A stretch of DNA of 64,000 nucleotides, from contig CACLAN010000002.1 in the NCBI GenBank assembly GCA_902604905.1, forward strand, positions 65,560-129,559, given 5' to 3'. This DNA is from an uncultured Alphaproteobacteria bacterium (GTDB taxonomy: Bacteria > Pseudomonadota > Alphaproteobacteria > HIMB59 > GCA-002718135). The notes beneath the pieces were generated by a model. It made no database searches. It was not told the origin of the DNA and worked only from the letters and a program-made list of their open reading frames with translations. Positions within the stretch are counted from its first letter, which is position 1, and the number at the start of each line of letters is the position of its first letter. Shown piece after piece: positions 7,645 to 16,286 of this stretch. The position numbers were made by a program, and so were the translations under genes.

Positions 7645-8757
7645 CTAATAAAGTCCCATTGATTTAGCAGAAGAGATGAAGGCTTCTTTATTGCCAATAA
7701 AGTTTTTACCTCGTTCCCCTAAAAACGCATCATCTACTATATTATTCCATTCTTGAACAGGAACTTTTATTTCATTTAAGTTAAGAGGAACCTCTAAAGA
7801 ACGCATAAATTCACTCAGATGATTTGCGGCATTCTCTAGGTTATCGTTAAAAATTAATTTTAGTCTTTCTTCAGCTACACTATCAATTCCAACCATACTT
7901 TTAGTAATCATCGGTAAAGTAAATGAACAAGCAATACCATGCTGAATACCGTAATTAAGTGTCACAGGGTATGATAGATTGTGCGCAATAGCAGTTTTCG
8001 TATTGGAAAACGCTAAGCCAGCATGAACGCACGCCAATGCAATCTTTGAGCGTAATACAACATTTCTTAAATCTTTAGTGAGAAGTGGTAAATTTTCTAA
8101 TACTAATTTTGATGCTTGTATTGCATGAGAAGCAGAAATTGGGTTCGCATTAATATTCCAAATACTTTCCATCGAATGGGAGAGAGCATCTAAACCAGTT
8201 GAAATGGTCAAGCCTAAAGGCTTATCAACCATAATAGATGGATCAATAATTGCTTTTTCAGCATAAAGAGATTTCTGAGCCAAAGATAATTTGTTGTTTT
8301 TTTCTTTATCCCAAATTGTGGCCCAACACGTAAGCTCACTTGATGTTCCTGAAGTTGTAGGTATTGCAATAATCTTAATTGGATTTTCGACTCTTGGACT
8401 TTTCTTATTGCGAACGAAATCTGTTAGGTATTCTTGTTTATCTTTAAATGCAGCAATTGCTTTAGCTGTGTCTGTAACAGAGCCACCACCTATAGCTAAA
8501 ATATAATCTACCGATTCATTGATTAAAGAAAATTTTTTTTGTAGCTCTAAAATATCCTTATAATCTGGATTAGGCTGAACATCCGTCATAATGGATAAGG
8601 GTGGATTTGAAGAAGATTTTAATTCATCGCTATATTTTTTAAAAATTTCTTCTGGATGAGTGATAATGATGTAGTTCTTATTTTTAAGAGCATCATGTAC
8701 TTCTTTAAATCTATTTTCTCCAAAGATTATTTCAACTGGGTTAAAATAGTTCCACAT
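7645..8757 (-). CDS. Iron-containing alcohol dehydrogenase, possible phosphonoacetaldehyde reductase
   Basis: A 370-residue group III alcohol dehydrogenase. The NAD(P) loop GGGSVTDTAKA (about 90-100) and all four metal ligands are visible: Asp190 and His194 in TGLDALSHSMESIW, His259 in IAHNLSYP and His273 in GIQHGIACSF. The opening WNYFNPVEIIFGEN resembles the PhpC/phosphonoacetaldehyde reductase branch, which interconverts phosphonoacetaldehyde and 2-hydroxyethylphosphonate. In this catabolic setting it could run in the oxidising direction and feed 2-hydroxyethylphosphonate into PhnY-PhnA. A general short-chain alcohol substrate is the alternative. It lies between the MetE-like and methyltransferase genes with 2-4 base spacers. 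Confidence 0.75.
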   Translation of the reverse strand: MWNYFNPVEIIFGENRFKEVHDALKNKNYIIITHPEEIFKKYSDELKSSSNPPLSIMTDVQPNPDYKDILELQKKFSLINESVDYILAIGGGSVTDTAKAIAAFKDKQEYLTDFVRNKKSPRVENPIKIIAIPTTSGTSSELTCWATIWDKEKNNKLSLAQKSLYAEKAIIDPSIMVDKPLGLTISTGLDALSHSMESIWNINANPISASHAIQASKLVLENLPLLTKDLRNVVLRSKIALACVHAGLAFSNTKTAIAHNLSYPVTLNYGIQHGIACSFTLPMITKSMVGIDSVAEERLKLIFNDNLENAANHLSEFMRSLEVPLNLNEIKVPVQEWNNIVDDAFLGERGKNFIGNKEAFISSAKSMGLY

Positions 8758-8761
8758 TATA

Positions 8762-9841
8762 TTAAATTGATTTAGCAGCTTTTGTTAAAATAGACATTTT
8801 TTCAATTGCTTGTTCTCTTGTAAAAAAACCTAATCCACAATCAGGAGCTGCAATTAAACGATCTTCATCAATATGCTCTAAAGAATCTTTCATACGAACT
8901 CTAACTTCTTCTACTGTCTCCATTCTGCTTTTAGCAATGTCAATAAATCCAAAAATAACTTTTGTTTTTGTAAATTTTTCTAAAAGATTTAAGTCATTAT
9001 GTCTGTGGGAGTCTTCTAAGGATACTTCGTCAATTGTAGAGTCATCTACTAAAGTAGCAATTCTATCATAAGCATCTAATTCTGCTTTCTTGTATCCATG
9101 AGAATCTAAGGAATTTGGATAACCACAACAGATATGACAAACTCGTTGAACTTCTTTTGGAATACCATGCATCATTCTTTCCAAGTTTTCCATACCATAA
9201 GCATTGGCCTCATCGGGTTTTCTTGCAAAAACTGGTTCATCAATTTGGATATATTGACAACCAGCATCAGCTAGAGCTTTTACCTCTTTGTTTAGAGCCA
9301 AAGCTAAATCAAAACCAAGTTTTTTCATGTCATCATAGTAATTGTTGGCAATTGAATCTGTAATTGTCATTGGTCCAGGTAGCGTAATTTTAACTGGGTT
9401 TTTTGTAAATTGTTGTGCACTCTTCCAGTCTAGATGCATACGTATTTCTTTACTTGAAATTGGAGCTACTATCGTTGGAAGATCAGCTTCAAAGGCTCCT
9501 TGCCGTACAGATTTATGAGTTACCTCTTTAAAACTTACACCATTTAAAAAACGACATTGATATAAGACATAACTTTCACGTCTTACTTCTCCATCAGTTG
9601 GAACATCAATTCCCGCATTTACCTGATCAATAATAACTTCTTTAATTGCTTCTAAAAATAATTTTTCTGCTTCTTCACCTGCTGACTCTAATGCCTTTTC
9701 ATAAGCACCTGGAGACCAATTAGATAAAAGTCCTTTTGAAGCTTTTCTCTCTTCTTCTGATTTTGTCCCTAAAAACCAATCTTGAATGGGTGTTTGTTTC
9801 GGTTTTGGATATGCACCTATAGTAGTAGTTGTAAGAGGCAT
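8762..9841 (-). CDS. MetE C-terminal-domain-type (core) methyltransferase
   Basis: A 359-residue protein equal to only the catalytic barrel of cobalamin-independent methionine synthase (Meth_synt_2). The zinc ligands are present: His236 and Cys238 in RVCHICCGYPN, Glu276 in VSLEDSHRH and Cys335 in AAPDCGLGF. IQIDEPVFARKP is also conserved. The N-terminal half of full MetE, needed for folate use, is missing. Core-MetE proteins take methyl groups from other donors (methylcobalamin in characterised cases), and relatives act on other thiols. The start ATG at 9841 has a GGGAG site 9 bases ahead. It leads a three-gene run with the Fe-alcohol dehydrogenase and methyltransferase. Whether it makes methionine or handles a methylated substrate is open. 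Confidence 0.78.
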   Translation of the reverse strand: MPLTTTTIGAYPKPKQTPIQDWFLGTKSEEERKASKGLLSNWSPGAYEKALESAGEEAEKLFLEAIKEVIIDQVNAGIDVPTDGEVRRESYVLYQCRFLNGVSFKEVTHKSVRQGAFEADLPTIVAPISSKEIRMHLDWKSAQQFTKNPVKITLPGPMTITDSIANNYYDDMKKLGFDLALALNKEVKALADAGCQYIQIDEPVFARKPDEANAYGMENLERMMHGIPKEVQRVCHICCGYPNSLDSHGYKKAELDAYDRIATLVDDSTIDEVSLEDSHRHNDLNLLEKFTKTKVIFGFIDIAKSRMETVEEVRVRMKDSLEHIDEDRLIAAPDCGLGFFTREQAIEKMSILTKAAKSI

Positions 9842-9862
9842 GACTTATTCTCCCAAATATCT

Positions 9863-9896
9863 TAAAATAAAACAGCGGCTTTTATAAAGCCGCTGT
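9863..9896 (-). terminator. Intrinsic terminator after the Ugp-like binding protein gene
   Basis: Perfect 11-base stem ACAGCGGCTTT / AAAGCCGCTGT with a 3-base loop, followed on the minus strand by TTTTATTTT. It stands between the binding-protein gene and the MetE-like gene, so the phnA-phnY-binding protein transcript and the MetE-like run are probably separate or only partly linked. Confidence 0.85.
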
Positions 9897-9923
9897 AATA
9901 AAAAGTTAACAATAAAGTAATCT

Positions 9924-11177
9924 CTATAAAAGATCCTCTATTTCTTCCATCATCTCCTCTTGGAGATCAGCCATATTGTCTGCACTACCTGTAGCAATTT
10001 CTTCAGTGTAATCATAGATTACCTGAGTTATTGCTAGACCGTTTTCACCAGGATATGCAAACCAATCAGCCAATAAAGGTAATTGATTTACTGCAGTTAG
10101 CTTGTTTGGATTTTTAGTATAAAAATCACCTAACAAATCATTGGCTGCTTTATTTGGTGGAACATATCCAGTAGTTTCAGCAACTAAAGCTGCACCTATA
10201 CCAGAAGTGATAAACTTTAAGAAAGTCCATGCAGCATCTACTCTAGCTGGATCATCAGATGTAGAAACCAACATCGCAGCATTTCCACCCGCTGGAAGTC
10301 TCGCTGGGGTTCCTCCATTTACACCTGGCATTCCTGGAAATGGTGCTGTTTTAAGTTCAAAATCTGCTTTGGCTGCGTTCACTGAACCTAAGCTTGATGT
10401 TGACCAGAAAAACATACCAATTGTGCCTGCATTAAATGCAGCTTGACCGTCAGCAATTGAATAGTTTGGCATATTACAACCACTCATTATGTCATGCATT
10501 TGTTGTAAAGTTGCTAGACCAGCATCTCCACCCATATTAACAGCACCATCTTTTACCATTGGAACATTTTGGGTATGCATTAATGCTTGGTGAAACCAGT
10601 TACCTGTAATATTCCAACCAAAATATAAAGTTCCTTTACCTGCTGCTTCCAATTTATTACAAGCTGCGATAACTTCGTCCCAGTTAGTTGGGATGTTATC
10701 TATACCTGCTTCAGCTAATAGATCCATGTTATAGTATCCAACTGGTGTTGATACAGAAAATGGTAACCCATATACGTCACCACCAAAGGTGGATAGACTT
10801 AACATAGCAGAGTGATAACCATCTTTTTCAAAGTCAGCTTCTCCTGCAATAAAAGGCTCTAATGATTTTGCAATCCCTTTATCAACAAGTGGTGCTTGTC
10901 TGTTAAGACCTTGCATTGTTACATCTGGTAAATTACCTGAAGTAGACTCTCTGAAGATTGTTGCAGTTGCATCTTCATAGTTTTCATAAGTTGCCCTAAA
11001 TTTAACTTGAATATCTGGATGTGCTTTTTCAAACTCTGGCATAATAGCTTGAAACGTAACGTCAAATAATCCAGAGTAAGGATAAGCTACTTCTATTTCA
11101 ATAGACTTAGCTGAATTAACAGAACCATAAAAACCAAAAGCTAGTACGGCTGCCAATCCTGTAATTAATTTTTTCAT
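9924..11177 (-). CDS. Periplasmic family 1 solute-binding protein (UgpB-like)
   Basis: A 417-residue extracellular binding protein with an N-terminal signal peptide (MKKLITGLAAVLAFGFYG, cleavage near SA-KS) and no lipobox. Family 1 features include AYPYSGLFDVTFQAIMPEFEKAHP, the YYNMDLLAEAGIDNIPTNWDE segment and an AAWTFLKFITS helix. The closest familiar group is UgpB (glycerol-3-phosphate), with sugar-binding proteins as the alternative. An AATCGGGAGGATTAA stretch gives a strong ribosome site. It is downstream of phnA and phnY on the minus strand, while ATPase and permeases lie on the plus strand beyond phnA. The ligand is therefore likely an organophosphonate or phosphate ester, which is inference. 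The acidic C-terminus EEMMEEIEDLL is unusual. Confidence 0.85.
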   Translation of the reverse strand: MKKLITGLAAVLAFGFYGSVNSAKSIEIEVAYPYSGLFDVTFQAIMPEFEKAHPDIQVKFRATYENYEDATATIFRESTSGNLPDVTMQGLNRQAPLVDKGIAKSLEPFIAGEADFEKDGYHSAMLSLSTFGGDVYGLPFSVSTPVGYYNMDLLAEAGIDNIPTNWDEVIAACNKLEAAGKGTLYFGWNITGNWFHQALMHTQNVPMVKDGAVNMGGDAGLATLQQMHDIMSGCNMPNYSIADGQAAFNAGTIGMFFWSTSSLGSVNAAKADFELKTAPFPGMPGVNGGTPARLPAGGNAAMLVSTSDDPARVDAAWTFLKFITSGIGAALVAETTGYVPPNKAANDLLGDFYTKNPNKLTAVNQLPLLADWFAYPGENGLAITQVIYDYTEEIATGSADNMADLQEEMMEEIEDLL

Positions 11178-11261
11178 TTAATCCTCCCGATTGAATATAA
11201 TAATATTAATCTAACATGTAGCTTGAAAAAAGGTTACAATTTTATTACGAAAATATAACTA

Positions 11262-11279
11262 AAAAATAAGCTTATTTTT
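11262..11279 (-). terminator. 18-base perfect palindrome, possible terminator after phnY
   Basis: AAAAATAAG followed directly by CTTATTTTT forms a perfect palindrome about 38 bases after the phnY stop. As RNA on the minus strand it can fold into a 7-base stem with a U-rich tail, a weak intrinsic terminator. A dimeric operator for the downstream binding-protein gene is an alternative. Confidence 0.4.
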
Positions 11280-11316
11280 CCACAGGAATACAAAAATTAG
11301 AGAAAAACTAGTTATT

Positions 11317-12759
11317 TTACCAAGGTAGTGAAAAGGTTTTTACATTAGTAAAACTTTTCATTGCTTCAATAACACCCTCTTTGTAACCAAGACCTGAATC
11401 TTTAATTCCTCCGAAAGGAGACATTTCAATTCTGTAGCCTGGAACCTCCCAAATATTTACCGTACCAACATTTAAACCTTGAATATATTTTTTTGCTCGC
11501 ATGAAGTTGTTTGTACATACTCCAGATGATAATCCGAATGCGGTTGAATTAGATATTTTCATTACAGCTTCATCGTCATTAGGTACTCGAATAATTGGGA
11601 TAACTGGACCAAATGTTTCTTCTAAAACTAATTCACTTTTAGGATCAACATGATCTACAACTATTGGAGGTAACAAAGCACCTTTTCTTCCAGGGTGATA
11701 TAAAATTTTAGCGCCATCTTCTTCAGCCATAGAAACTCTTTTATCAAAAAGTTCTGCTGCTTCAGCATTAACAACAGTACCTAAGTCTGTTTCCAAATTC
11801 ATAGGATCGCCAAATTTAATTTTTTTAGCACGCTCAAGAGCCATTTCGACAAATTGATCTGCAATAGATTCTTGCACTAATATCCTTTTAACAGCTGTAC
11901 AACGTTGGCCAGAGTTTTTCGTTGCTCCAGTAACAGCTAGCTCAACAGCTTTTTTAAGATCATCATCATCTAAGTCATTTAAAACAATTAATGGATCATT
12001 ACCACCAAGCTCGAGAACTGTTCTTTTGTATCCAGCTTGTTCAGCAATTAGTTTTCCTACACCTACACTGCCTGTAAAAGTAATGAGATCAATATTTGGA
12101 TTTTTGATCATTTCAGATCCAATATCTTGTGGCCATCCAGTTACAACTGAAAACATTTCTGGTGGCAAACCTGCTTCATATAAAACATCAGCGAGTACCA
12201 TTGCTGTTAAAGGTGTTAATTCTGTCTGCTTACATACTGTACAATTATTAGTAGCAATTGAAGGCGCAATTTTATGCGCTACCATATTCAAAGGATGATT
12301 AAATGGAGTGATTGCTGAGATTGCCGTTAAAGGTTCTCTTATGGTAAATATTTTTCTGGCTTTTCCATGTGGAGTTAAATCACAAGAAAATATTTCTCCA
12401 TCATCAAGAATACAAAGTTGAGCCGTTAATGAAAATACATCGAAAGCTCTTCCTACTTCGTATAGAGAATCTTGTTTTGAGATACCAAGTTCTAAAGTAA
12501 TAATATCAGAAATTTCTTCTTTTCTTTTAACAAGTACTTCTGCAGCAGTTTGAAGAATTTTTTGTCTCTCATATCTTGTAAGTTTAGGTTGGTAATTTGC
12601 AGCAATATCTAAAGCCTTTCTTGCATGCTCTGCAGTACCTGCTGGAACCGTTCCGATTACTTCACCTGTAAAAGGGTACTCAACATTTATTGTTTTATCT
12701 GAAGTAACTTTTTCTCCAGCTATACGCATTGCTTCATTAATCATTTTTTTGTGCATCAT
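11317..12759 (-). CDS. phnY: Phosphonoacetaldehyde dehydrogenase
   Basis: A 480-residue NAD(P)-dependent aldehyde dehydrogenase. PhnY oxidises phosphonoacetaldehyde to phosphonoacetate. Catalytic Cys287 in [11 protein letters not shown], Glu250 in VLELGGNDP and Asn155 in TPFNHPLN are present, with the TFTGSVGVG cofactor loop near residue 228. The gene overlaps phnA by 4 bases, so the two form one translational unit, and it provides the substrate of PhnA. This name is used for the Sinorhizobium-type dehydrogenase, not for the unrelated hydroxylase also called PhnY. The start at 12759 begins Met-Met; the second Met, or an ATG a few codons on, could be the real start. No other aldehyde dehydrogenase is nearby. 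Confidence 0.9.
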   Translation of the reverse strand: MMHKKMINEAMRIAGEKVTSDKTINVEYPFTGEVIGTVPAGTAEHARKALDIAANYQPKLTRYERQKILQTAAEVLVKRKEEISDIITLELGISKQDSLYEVGRAFDVFSLTAQLCILDDGEIFSCDLTPHGKARKIFTIREPLTAISAITPFNHPLNMVAHKIAPSIATNNCTVCKQTELTPLTAMVLADVLYEAGLPPEMFSVVTGWPQDIGSEMIKNPNIDLITFTGSVGVGKLIAEQAGYKRTVLELGGNDPLIVLNDLDDDDLKKAVELAVTGATKNSGQRCTAVKRILVQESIADQFVEMALERAKKIKFGDPMNLETDLGTVVNAEAAELFDKRVSMAEEDGAKILYHPGRKGALLPPIVVDHVDPKSELVLEETFGPVIPIIRVPNDDEAVMKISNSTAFGLSSGVCTNNFMRAKKYIQGLNVGTVNIWEVPGYRIEMSPFGGIKDSGLGYKEGVIEAMKSFTNVKTFSLPW

Positions 12760-13997
12760 AGGGCTCCGTTAATTGCATAATAAAATGCATCATAGTTATA
12801 TAATTGTCTGCTAGTATCTATATTTTGTAATTTTAAATTTGATATGAATGGCACTTCTCTTTCATGAAGTCCACCGTGTGAACGTAAAGGTTCATTTAAT
12901 CCAGAAAGATTGTGTTTATCTTCAGATGAACCAATGGTCATAAATTCTGAAGACATACATATTATGTCTCCCATTCTATCAGGGGGTAAGTTATAAGTAG
13001 AGCATCCTTCGTCTTTTGTTAAAACAACTTCTATATCTTTTATTTCTTTGATAGCATTTACAACTGAATCTACCTTACTTTTGTCTTCTAAATAAATTGT
13101 TGCAAAAGAACCAAGTGAACCATGATGCACGACATATGGATCTGTAATTGGTAGAATAACTTTAGCCATGTTTGGTTTAAATTTATTATCTAAATAATCT
13201 TGTAAAAATATTGCATTAGGTGAACCGTCTTCTTTTGATTTTGGTTTCATACCGTGATCTGCTGTAATGATTATAGAAACATTCTCCTTATTTAAAAGAC
13301 CAATATATTTATCAAACATTGCATAAAATTTATTTGCTGTTTCATTTCCTGGTGCATATTTATGTTGAATATAATCCGTAGTCGATAAATACATGATATT
13401 TGGTTTGAACTCTTCAAGAAGCTTTACACCTGCAGCCATTACAAATTCAGAAAGTCCTTCAGAGTATACTTCTGGCACTGGCATTCCCAACCAATCGTTT
13501 ACATTATCTATACCATTGAGATCTTTTGTTGCTTGATCAGATTTTTCGGCAGAAAAACAAATAGCTCTCTCATCATCAAAACTTAATCCGTTTCCTAAAA
13601 GTGTTCTCAGCTTATCTTTTGCAGTAACAAGAGCAATTTTAGAACCAGAATTGTAAAATTTTTCAAAAATAGTTGGTGCTCGCATATATTTTGGGTCATT
13701 CATCATTACTTCTTCACCAGTCTCGGGTGTATAAAAAAAGTTTCCGCATATACCGTGAACAGAACTTGGCTGCCCAGTTACAATGGAAATATTATTAGGA
13801 TTTGTAAAACTTGGAATAGCGCTGTGAACAAGTAGATTTTCACCACTTGCAATTAGTTTATCAAGATTTGGTGTAAGATTTGATTTTGATGCTTCGTCGA
13901 GATACTCTTTTTGACTACCATCAAGACATATAACAATAGCAGTTTTTGAGAAAGAGCTTGGATATTCTCTTTTATTAATTTCTAAATTATCGGACAC
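12756..13997 (-). CDS. phnA: Phosphonoacetate hydrolase
   Basis: A 413-residue alkaline-phosphatase-superfamily enzyme that splits phosphonoacetate into acetate and phosphate with two zinc ions. The residues I recall from Sinorhizobium PhnA (Asp29, Thr68, Asp211, His215, Asp250, His251, His377) all appear with a constant shift of three: Asp26 in CLDGS, Thr65 in SFTNPNN, Asp208 and His212 in [10 protein letters not shown], Asp247-His248 in TADHGM and His374 in SHGGLHE. That agreement makes the assignment strong. It is the first gene of the minus-strand phnA-phnY-binding protein run and diverges from the ABC ATPase across a 177-base spacer. With PhnW and PhnY it completes 2-aminoethylphosphonate mineralisation. 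Confidence 0.94.
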   Translation of the reverse strand: MSDNLEINKREYPSSFSKTAIVICLDGSQKEYLDEASKSNLTPNLDKLIASGENLLVHSAIPSFTNPNNISIVTGQPSSVHGICGNFFYTPETGEEVMMNDPKYMRAPTIFEKFYNSGSKIALVTAKDKLRTLLGNGLSFDDERAICFSAEKSDQATKDLNGIDNVNDWLGMPVPEVYSEGLSEFVMAAGVKLLEEFKPNIMYLSTTDYIQHKYAPGNETANKFYAMFDKYIGLLNKENVSIIITADHGMKPKSKEDGSPNAIFLQDYLDNKFKPNMAKVILPITDPYVVHHGSLGSFATIYLEDKSKVDSVVNAIKEIKDIEVVLTKDEGCSTYNLPPDRMGDIICMSSEFMTIGSSEDKHNLSGLNEPLRSHGGLHEREVPFISNLKLQNIDTSRQLYNYDAFYYAINGAL

Positions 13998-14084
13998 GAC
14001 TTCAACTAATATATCATTAAAAATAAGAATTTATAGTTATCTGCTAGTTAAACTCAATCATAATTTGAATATTTGTTAATAAAA

Positions 14085-14102
14085 TTGAAATAAAACTGAA
14101 AT
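14085..14102. promoter_or_regulatory. Direct repeat in the phnA / ABC ATPase divergent spacer
   Basis: TTGAAAT-AAAA-CTGAAAT is a 7-4-7 direct repeat with the 11-base period of PhoB boxes, midway in the 177-base divergent spacer. The core TGAAA differs from the PhoB core TGTCA. A TATAAT-like hexamer lies about 10 bases further on the plus strand. I see no regulator gene nearby. Confidence 0.2.
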
Positions 14103-14174
14103 AATTAGATTTATAATATTCTCAAATTTAATAAAATTTTGTAGATTAGATATAATTATAAGAGGGGAGATTAG

Positions 14175-15314
14175 GTGGGCACAATATCACTTAAAAATAT
14201 TTCAAAGTCATTTGGATCTACGCAAGTATTAAACAATTTAAATGTTGATATACAAAATGGCGAATTTTTAACATTAGTTGGTCCATCTGGTTGTGGTAAA
14301 TCTACGTTACTTCGAATCATTGCAGGATTAGAACAGCAAACTTCAGGCGATGTATTAATTGATAATAAGAATGTAAATAAAATTAGAGCCAGCGAGCGAG
14401 ATCTTGCAATGGTATTTCAATCATACGCTTTATATCCACATTTAACGGTACGAAGAAATTTAGAAACACCTCTAAGACTGAGAGATTATAATGCTTTTGA
14501 ACGCCTTCCTTTAATAGGGAATTTTTCTCCAAACAAAAAAAGTAAAACTGAGTCTATCAATAAATTAGTTAATAAAACATCTGAAACACTTCAGATTTCT
14601 GAACTACTGGATAGAAAACCAGGACAATTATCAGGAGGTCAAAGACAAAGAGTAGCTCTTGGTCGCGCAATGGTAAGAGAACCTGTTGCATTCTTAATGG
14701 ATGAACCGCTGTCAAATTTAGATGCCGCTCTAAGAGTGCATATGCGATCCGAATTATCGGAACTTCACAATTCACTTAAAACAACATTTGTTTATGTAAC
14801 GCATGATCAAGCAGAAGCATTGACAATGTCTTCTCGTATGGCGGTAATGATTGATGGAAATTTATTACAACTGGATACACCTCAAGAAGTATATGATAAT
14901 CCTTCATCATTAAGTGTTGCTCAATTTGTTGGTAGTCCTAAAATAAATATTTTTAATGGATCTTCAGATTCTAGTGGAACTGTTAATTTTTTAAATGTTA
15001 ACCTGAAAAGAAAAAGTTCTGAAAATAATTCAGATTTACACATTGGAATTCGACCAGAACATTTAGAAATTACTAATGATAAAAATGAAAACACATTTAG
15101 TGGAACTGTTGCTTACAGAGAAAATTTAGGATCAGATATATACTTCCATGTTAATATAGAAGACAACTCAAAAAAAATAATTGTAAGGGGCTTACCTCAA
15201 TTTACACATCAAATTACAAATGGTTCAAGTGTGAATATCAAGAGAGATTCAAATAAAGCATTGTTATTTAATCAAAAAGGGATGAGGATTCATTTTAATA
15301 ATGCAATGGTATAA
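14175..15314 (+). CDS. ABC importer ATPase, UgpC/MalK-like
   Basis: A 379-residue ATPase of the carbohydrate/glycerol-3-phosphate (CUT1) class. It has Walker A GPSGCGKST (36-44), Q-loop FQSYALYPH, signature LSGGQRQR, Walker B AFLMDEP, H-loop THDQAEA and a C-terminal TOBE domain with IGIRPEHLEI. The start is GTG at 14175 after a GAGGGGAG ribosome site. About 20 extra residues (NAFERLPLIGNFSPNKKS) sit between the Q-loop and the signature. It is followed at 15 bases by two permease genes on the plus strand. The matching binding protein is on the minus strand past phnA and phnY, so substrate specificity is probably phosphonate-related, though a sugar cannot be ruled out. Confidence 0.9.
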   Translation: MGTISLKNISKSFGSTQVLNNLNVDIQNGEFLTLVGPSGCGKSTLLRIIAGLEQQTSGDVLIDNKNVNKIRASERDLAMVFQSYALYPHLTVRRNLETPLRLRDYNAFERLPLIGNFSPNKKSKTESINKLVNKTSETLQISELLDRKPGQLSGGQRQRVALGRAMVREPVAFLMDEPLSNLDAALRVHMRSELSELHNSLKTTFVYVTHDQAEALTMSSRMAVMIDGNLLQLDTPQEVYDNPSSLSVAQFVGSPKINIFNGSSDSSGTVNFLNVNLKRKSSENNSDLHIGIRPEHLEITNDKNENTFSGTVAYRENLGSDIYFHVNIEDNSKKIIVRGLPQFTHQITNGSSVNIKRDSNKALLFNQKGMRIHFNNAMV

Positions 15315-15329
15315 GGATAACATTTACTA

Positions 15330-16286
15330 ATGCATAATTCAAAGGCTCATCTATGGTTTATTGCCCCTGCAATAATACTCATGATAATTATTTTAATCTT
15401 TCCTCTTTTTCTTGCAGGTGGAATTTCCTTTACTGATTATAATTTAGGCAACAAAACATTTGAATGGATTGGGTTAGAGAACTATGACAAAATGTTTAAC
15501 CGAAAAACTTATGTGAAGATGATTTGGGCAACAGCCACGTATGTAATTGTTGTGGTGCCTATTTCAGTTATACTTGGTTTATGTGCAGCGATGCTCTTAA
15601 ATTCTCTACGATTTGGTGCTGACATATATAAAACTATTTTCTTTCTTCCAGTTATGGCGACGCTTCTGGCAATGGCTATTGCTTGGGAATTCACTCTTCA
15701 CCCAACTCTTGGGATAGTAAATAATTTTTTAGCTAATGGTTGTGGTGGTGCAAGAGAATTTATTTTTGGTTTTCATTGGTTGCCATGGGTAGACTCTGAA
15801 CAAAGTTGGTATGCAGTGGCGTGTGCAAATAACATGGACTTTCCTTATTGGTTAAAACAAAAAAATACTGCAATTTGGACTGTTTGTTTTATTGGAATAT
15901 GGCAAGCCTTTGGTTTCAATATGGTTTTATATTTAGCTGGATTAACAGGTATACCAAGAGAACTATATCAAGCTGCAGAAATGGATGGAGCTAAATCAAC
16001 ATGGGAACAATTTAAACTTGTAACATGGCCAATGCTTGGTCCAACAACTTTATTTGTTGTAACCATAACGACTATTAGAACCTTTCAAGTTTTTGATACA
16101 ATTGAAATACTCACAAAAGGTGGTCCATCTAAAACAACCTACGTTATGATGTATGCAATTTTTGAAAAAGCTATTCAACAAAATTTAACAAGTATTGGTG
16201 CAGCTATCACAGTTGTCTTCATTGGATTTATATTGATATTAACTTTCTTCCAAAGATATATCATTGAGAAAAGGGTTCATTATTAA
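15330..16286 (+). CDS. ABC importer permease, UgpA/MalF-like, with periplasmic cysteine insert
   Basis: A 318-residue inner-membrane permease (BPD_transp_1) with about six membrane segments and the EAA loop AAEMDGAKSTWEQFKLVTWP that contacts the ATPase. Between the third and fourth segments there is an unusual periplasmic loop of roughly 30 extra residues, including NGCGGAREFIFGF and WYAVACANNMDFPYWL. The two cysteines in it could form a disulfide. Typical UgpA/MalF relatives that I know are shorter here. The stop codon overlaps the next permease start (TAATG), indicating coupled translation. Confidence 0.9.
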   Translation: MHNSKAHLWFIAPAIILMIIILIFPLFLAGGISFTDYNLGNKTFEWIGLENYDKMFNRKTYVKMIWATATYVIVVVPISVILGLCAAMLLNSLRFGADIYKTIFFLPVMATLLAMAIAWEFTLHPTLGIVNNFLANGCGGAREFIFGFHWLPWVDSEQSWYAVACANNMDFPYWLKQKNTAIWTVCFIGIWQAFGFNMVLYLAGLTGIPRELYQAAEMDGAKSTWEQFKLVTWPMLGPTTLFVVTITTIRTFQVFDTIEILTKGGPSKTTYVMMYAIFEKAIQQNLTSIGAAITVVFIGFILILTFFQRYIIEKRVHY

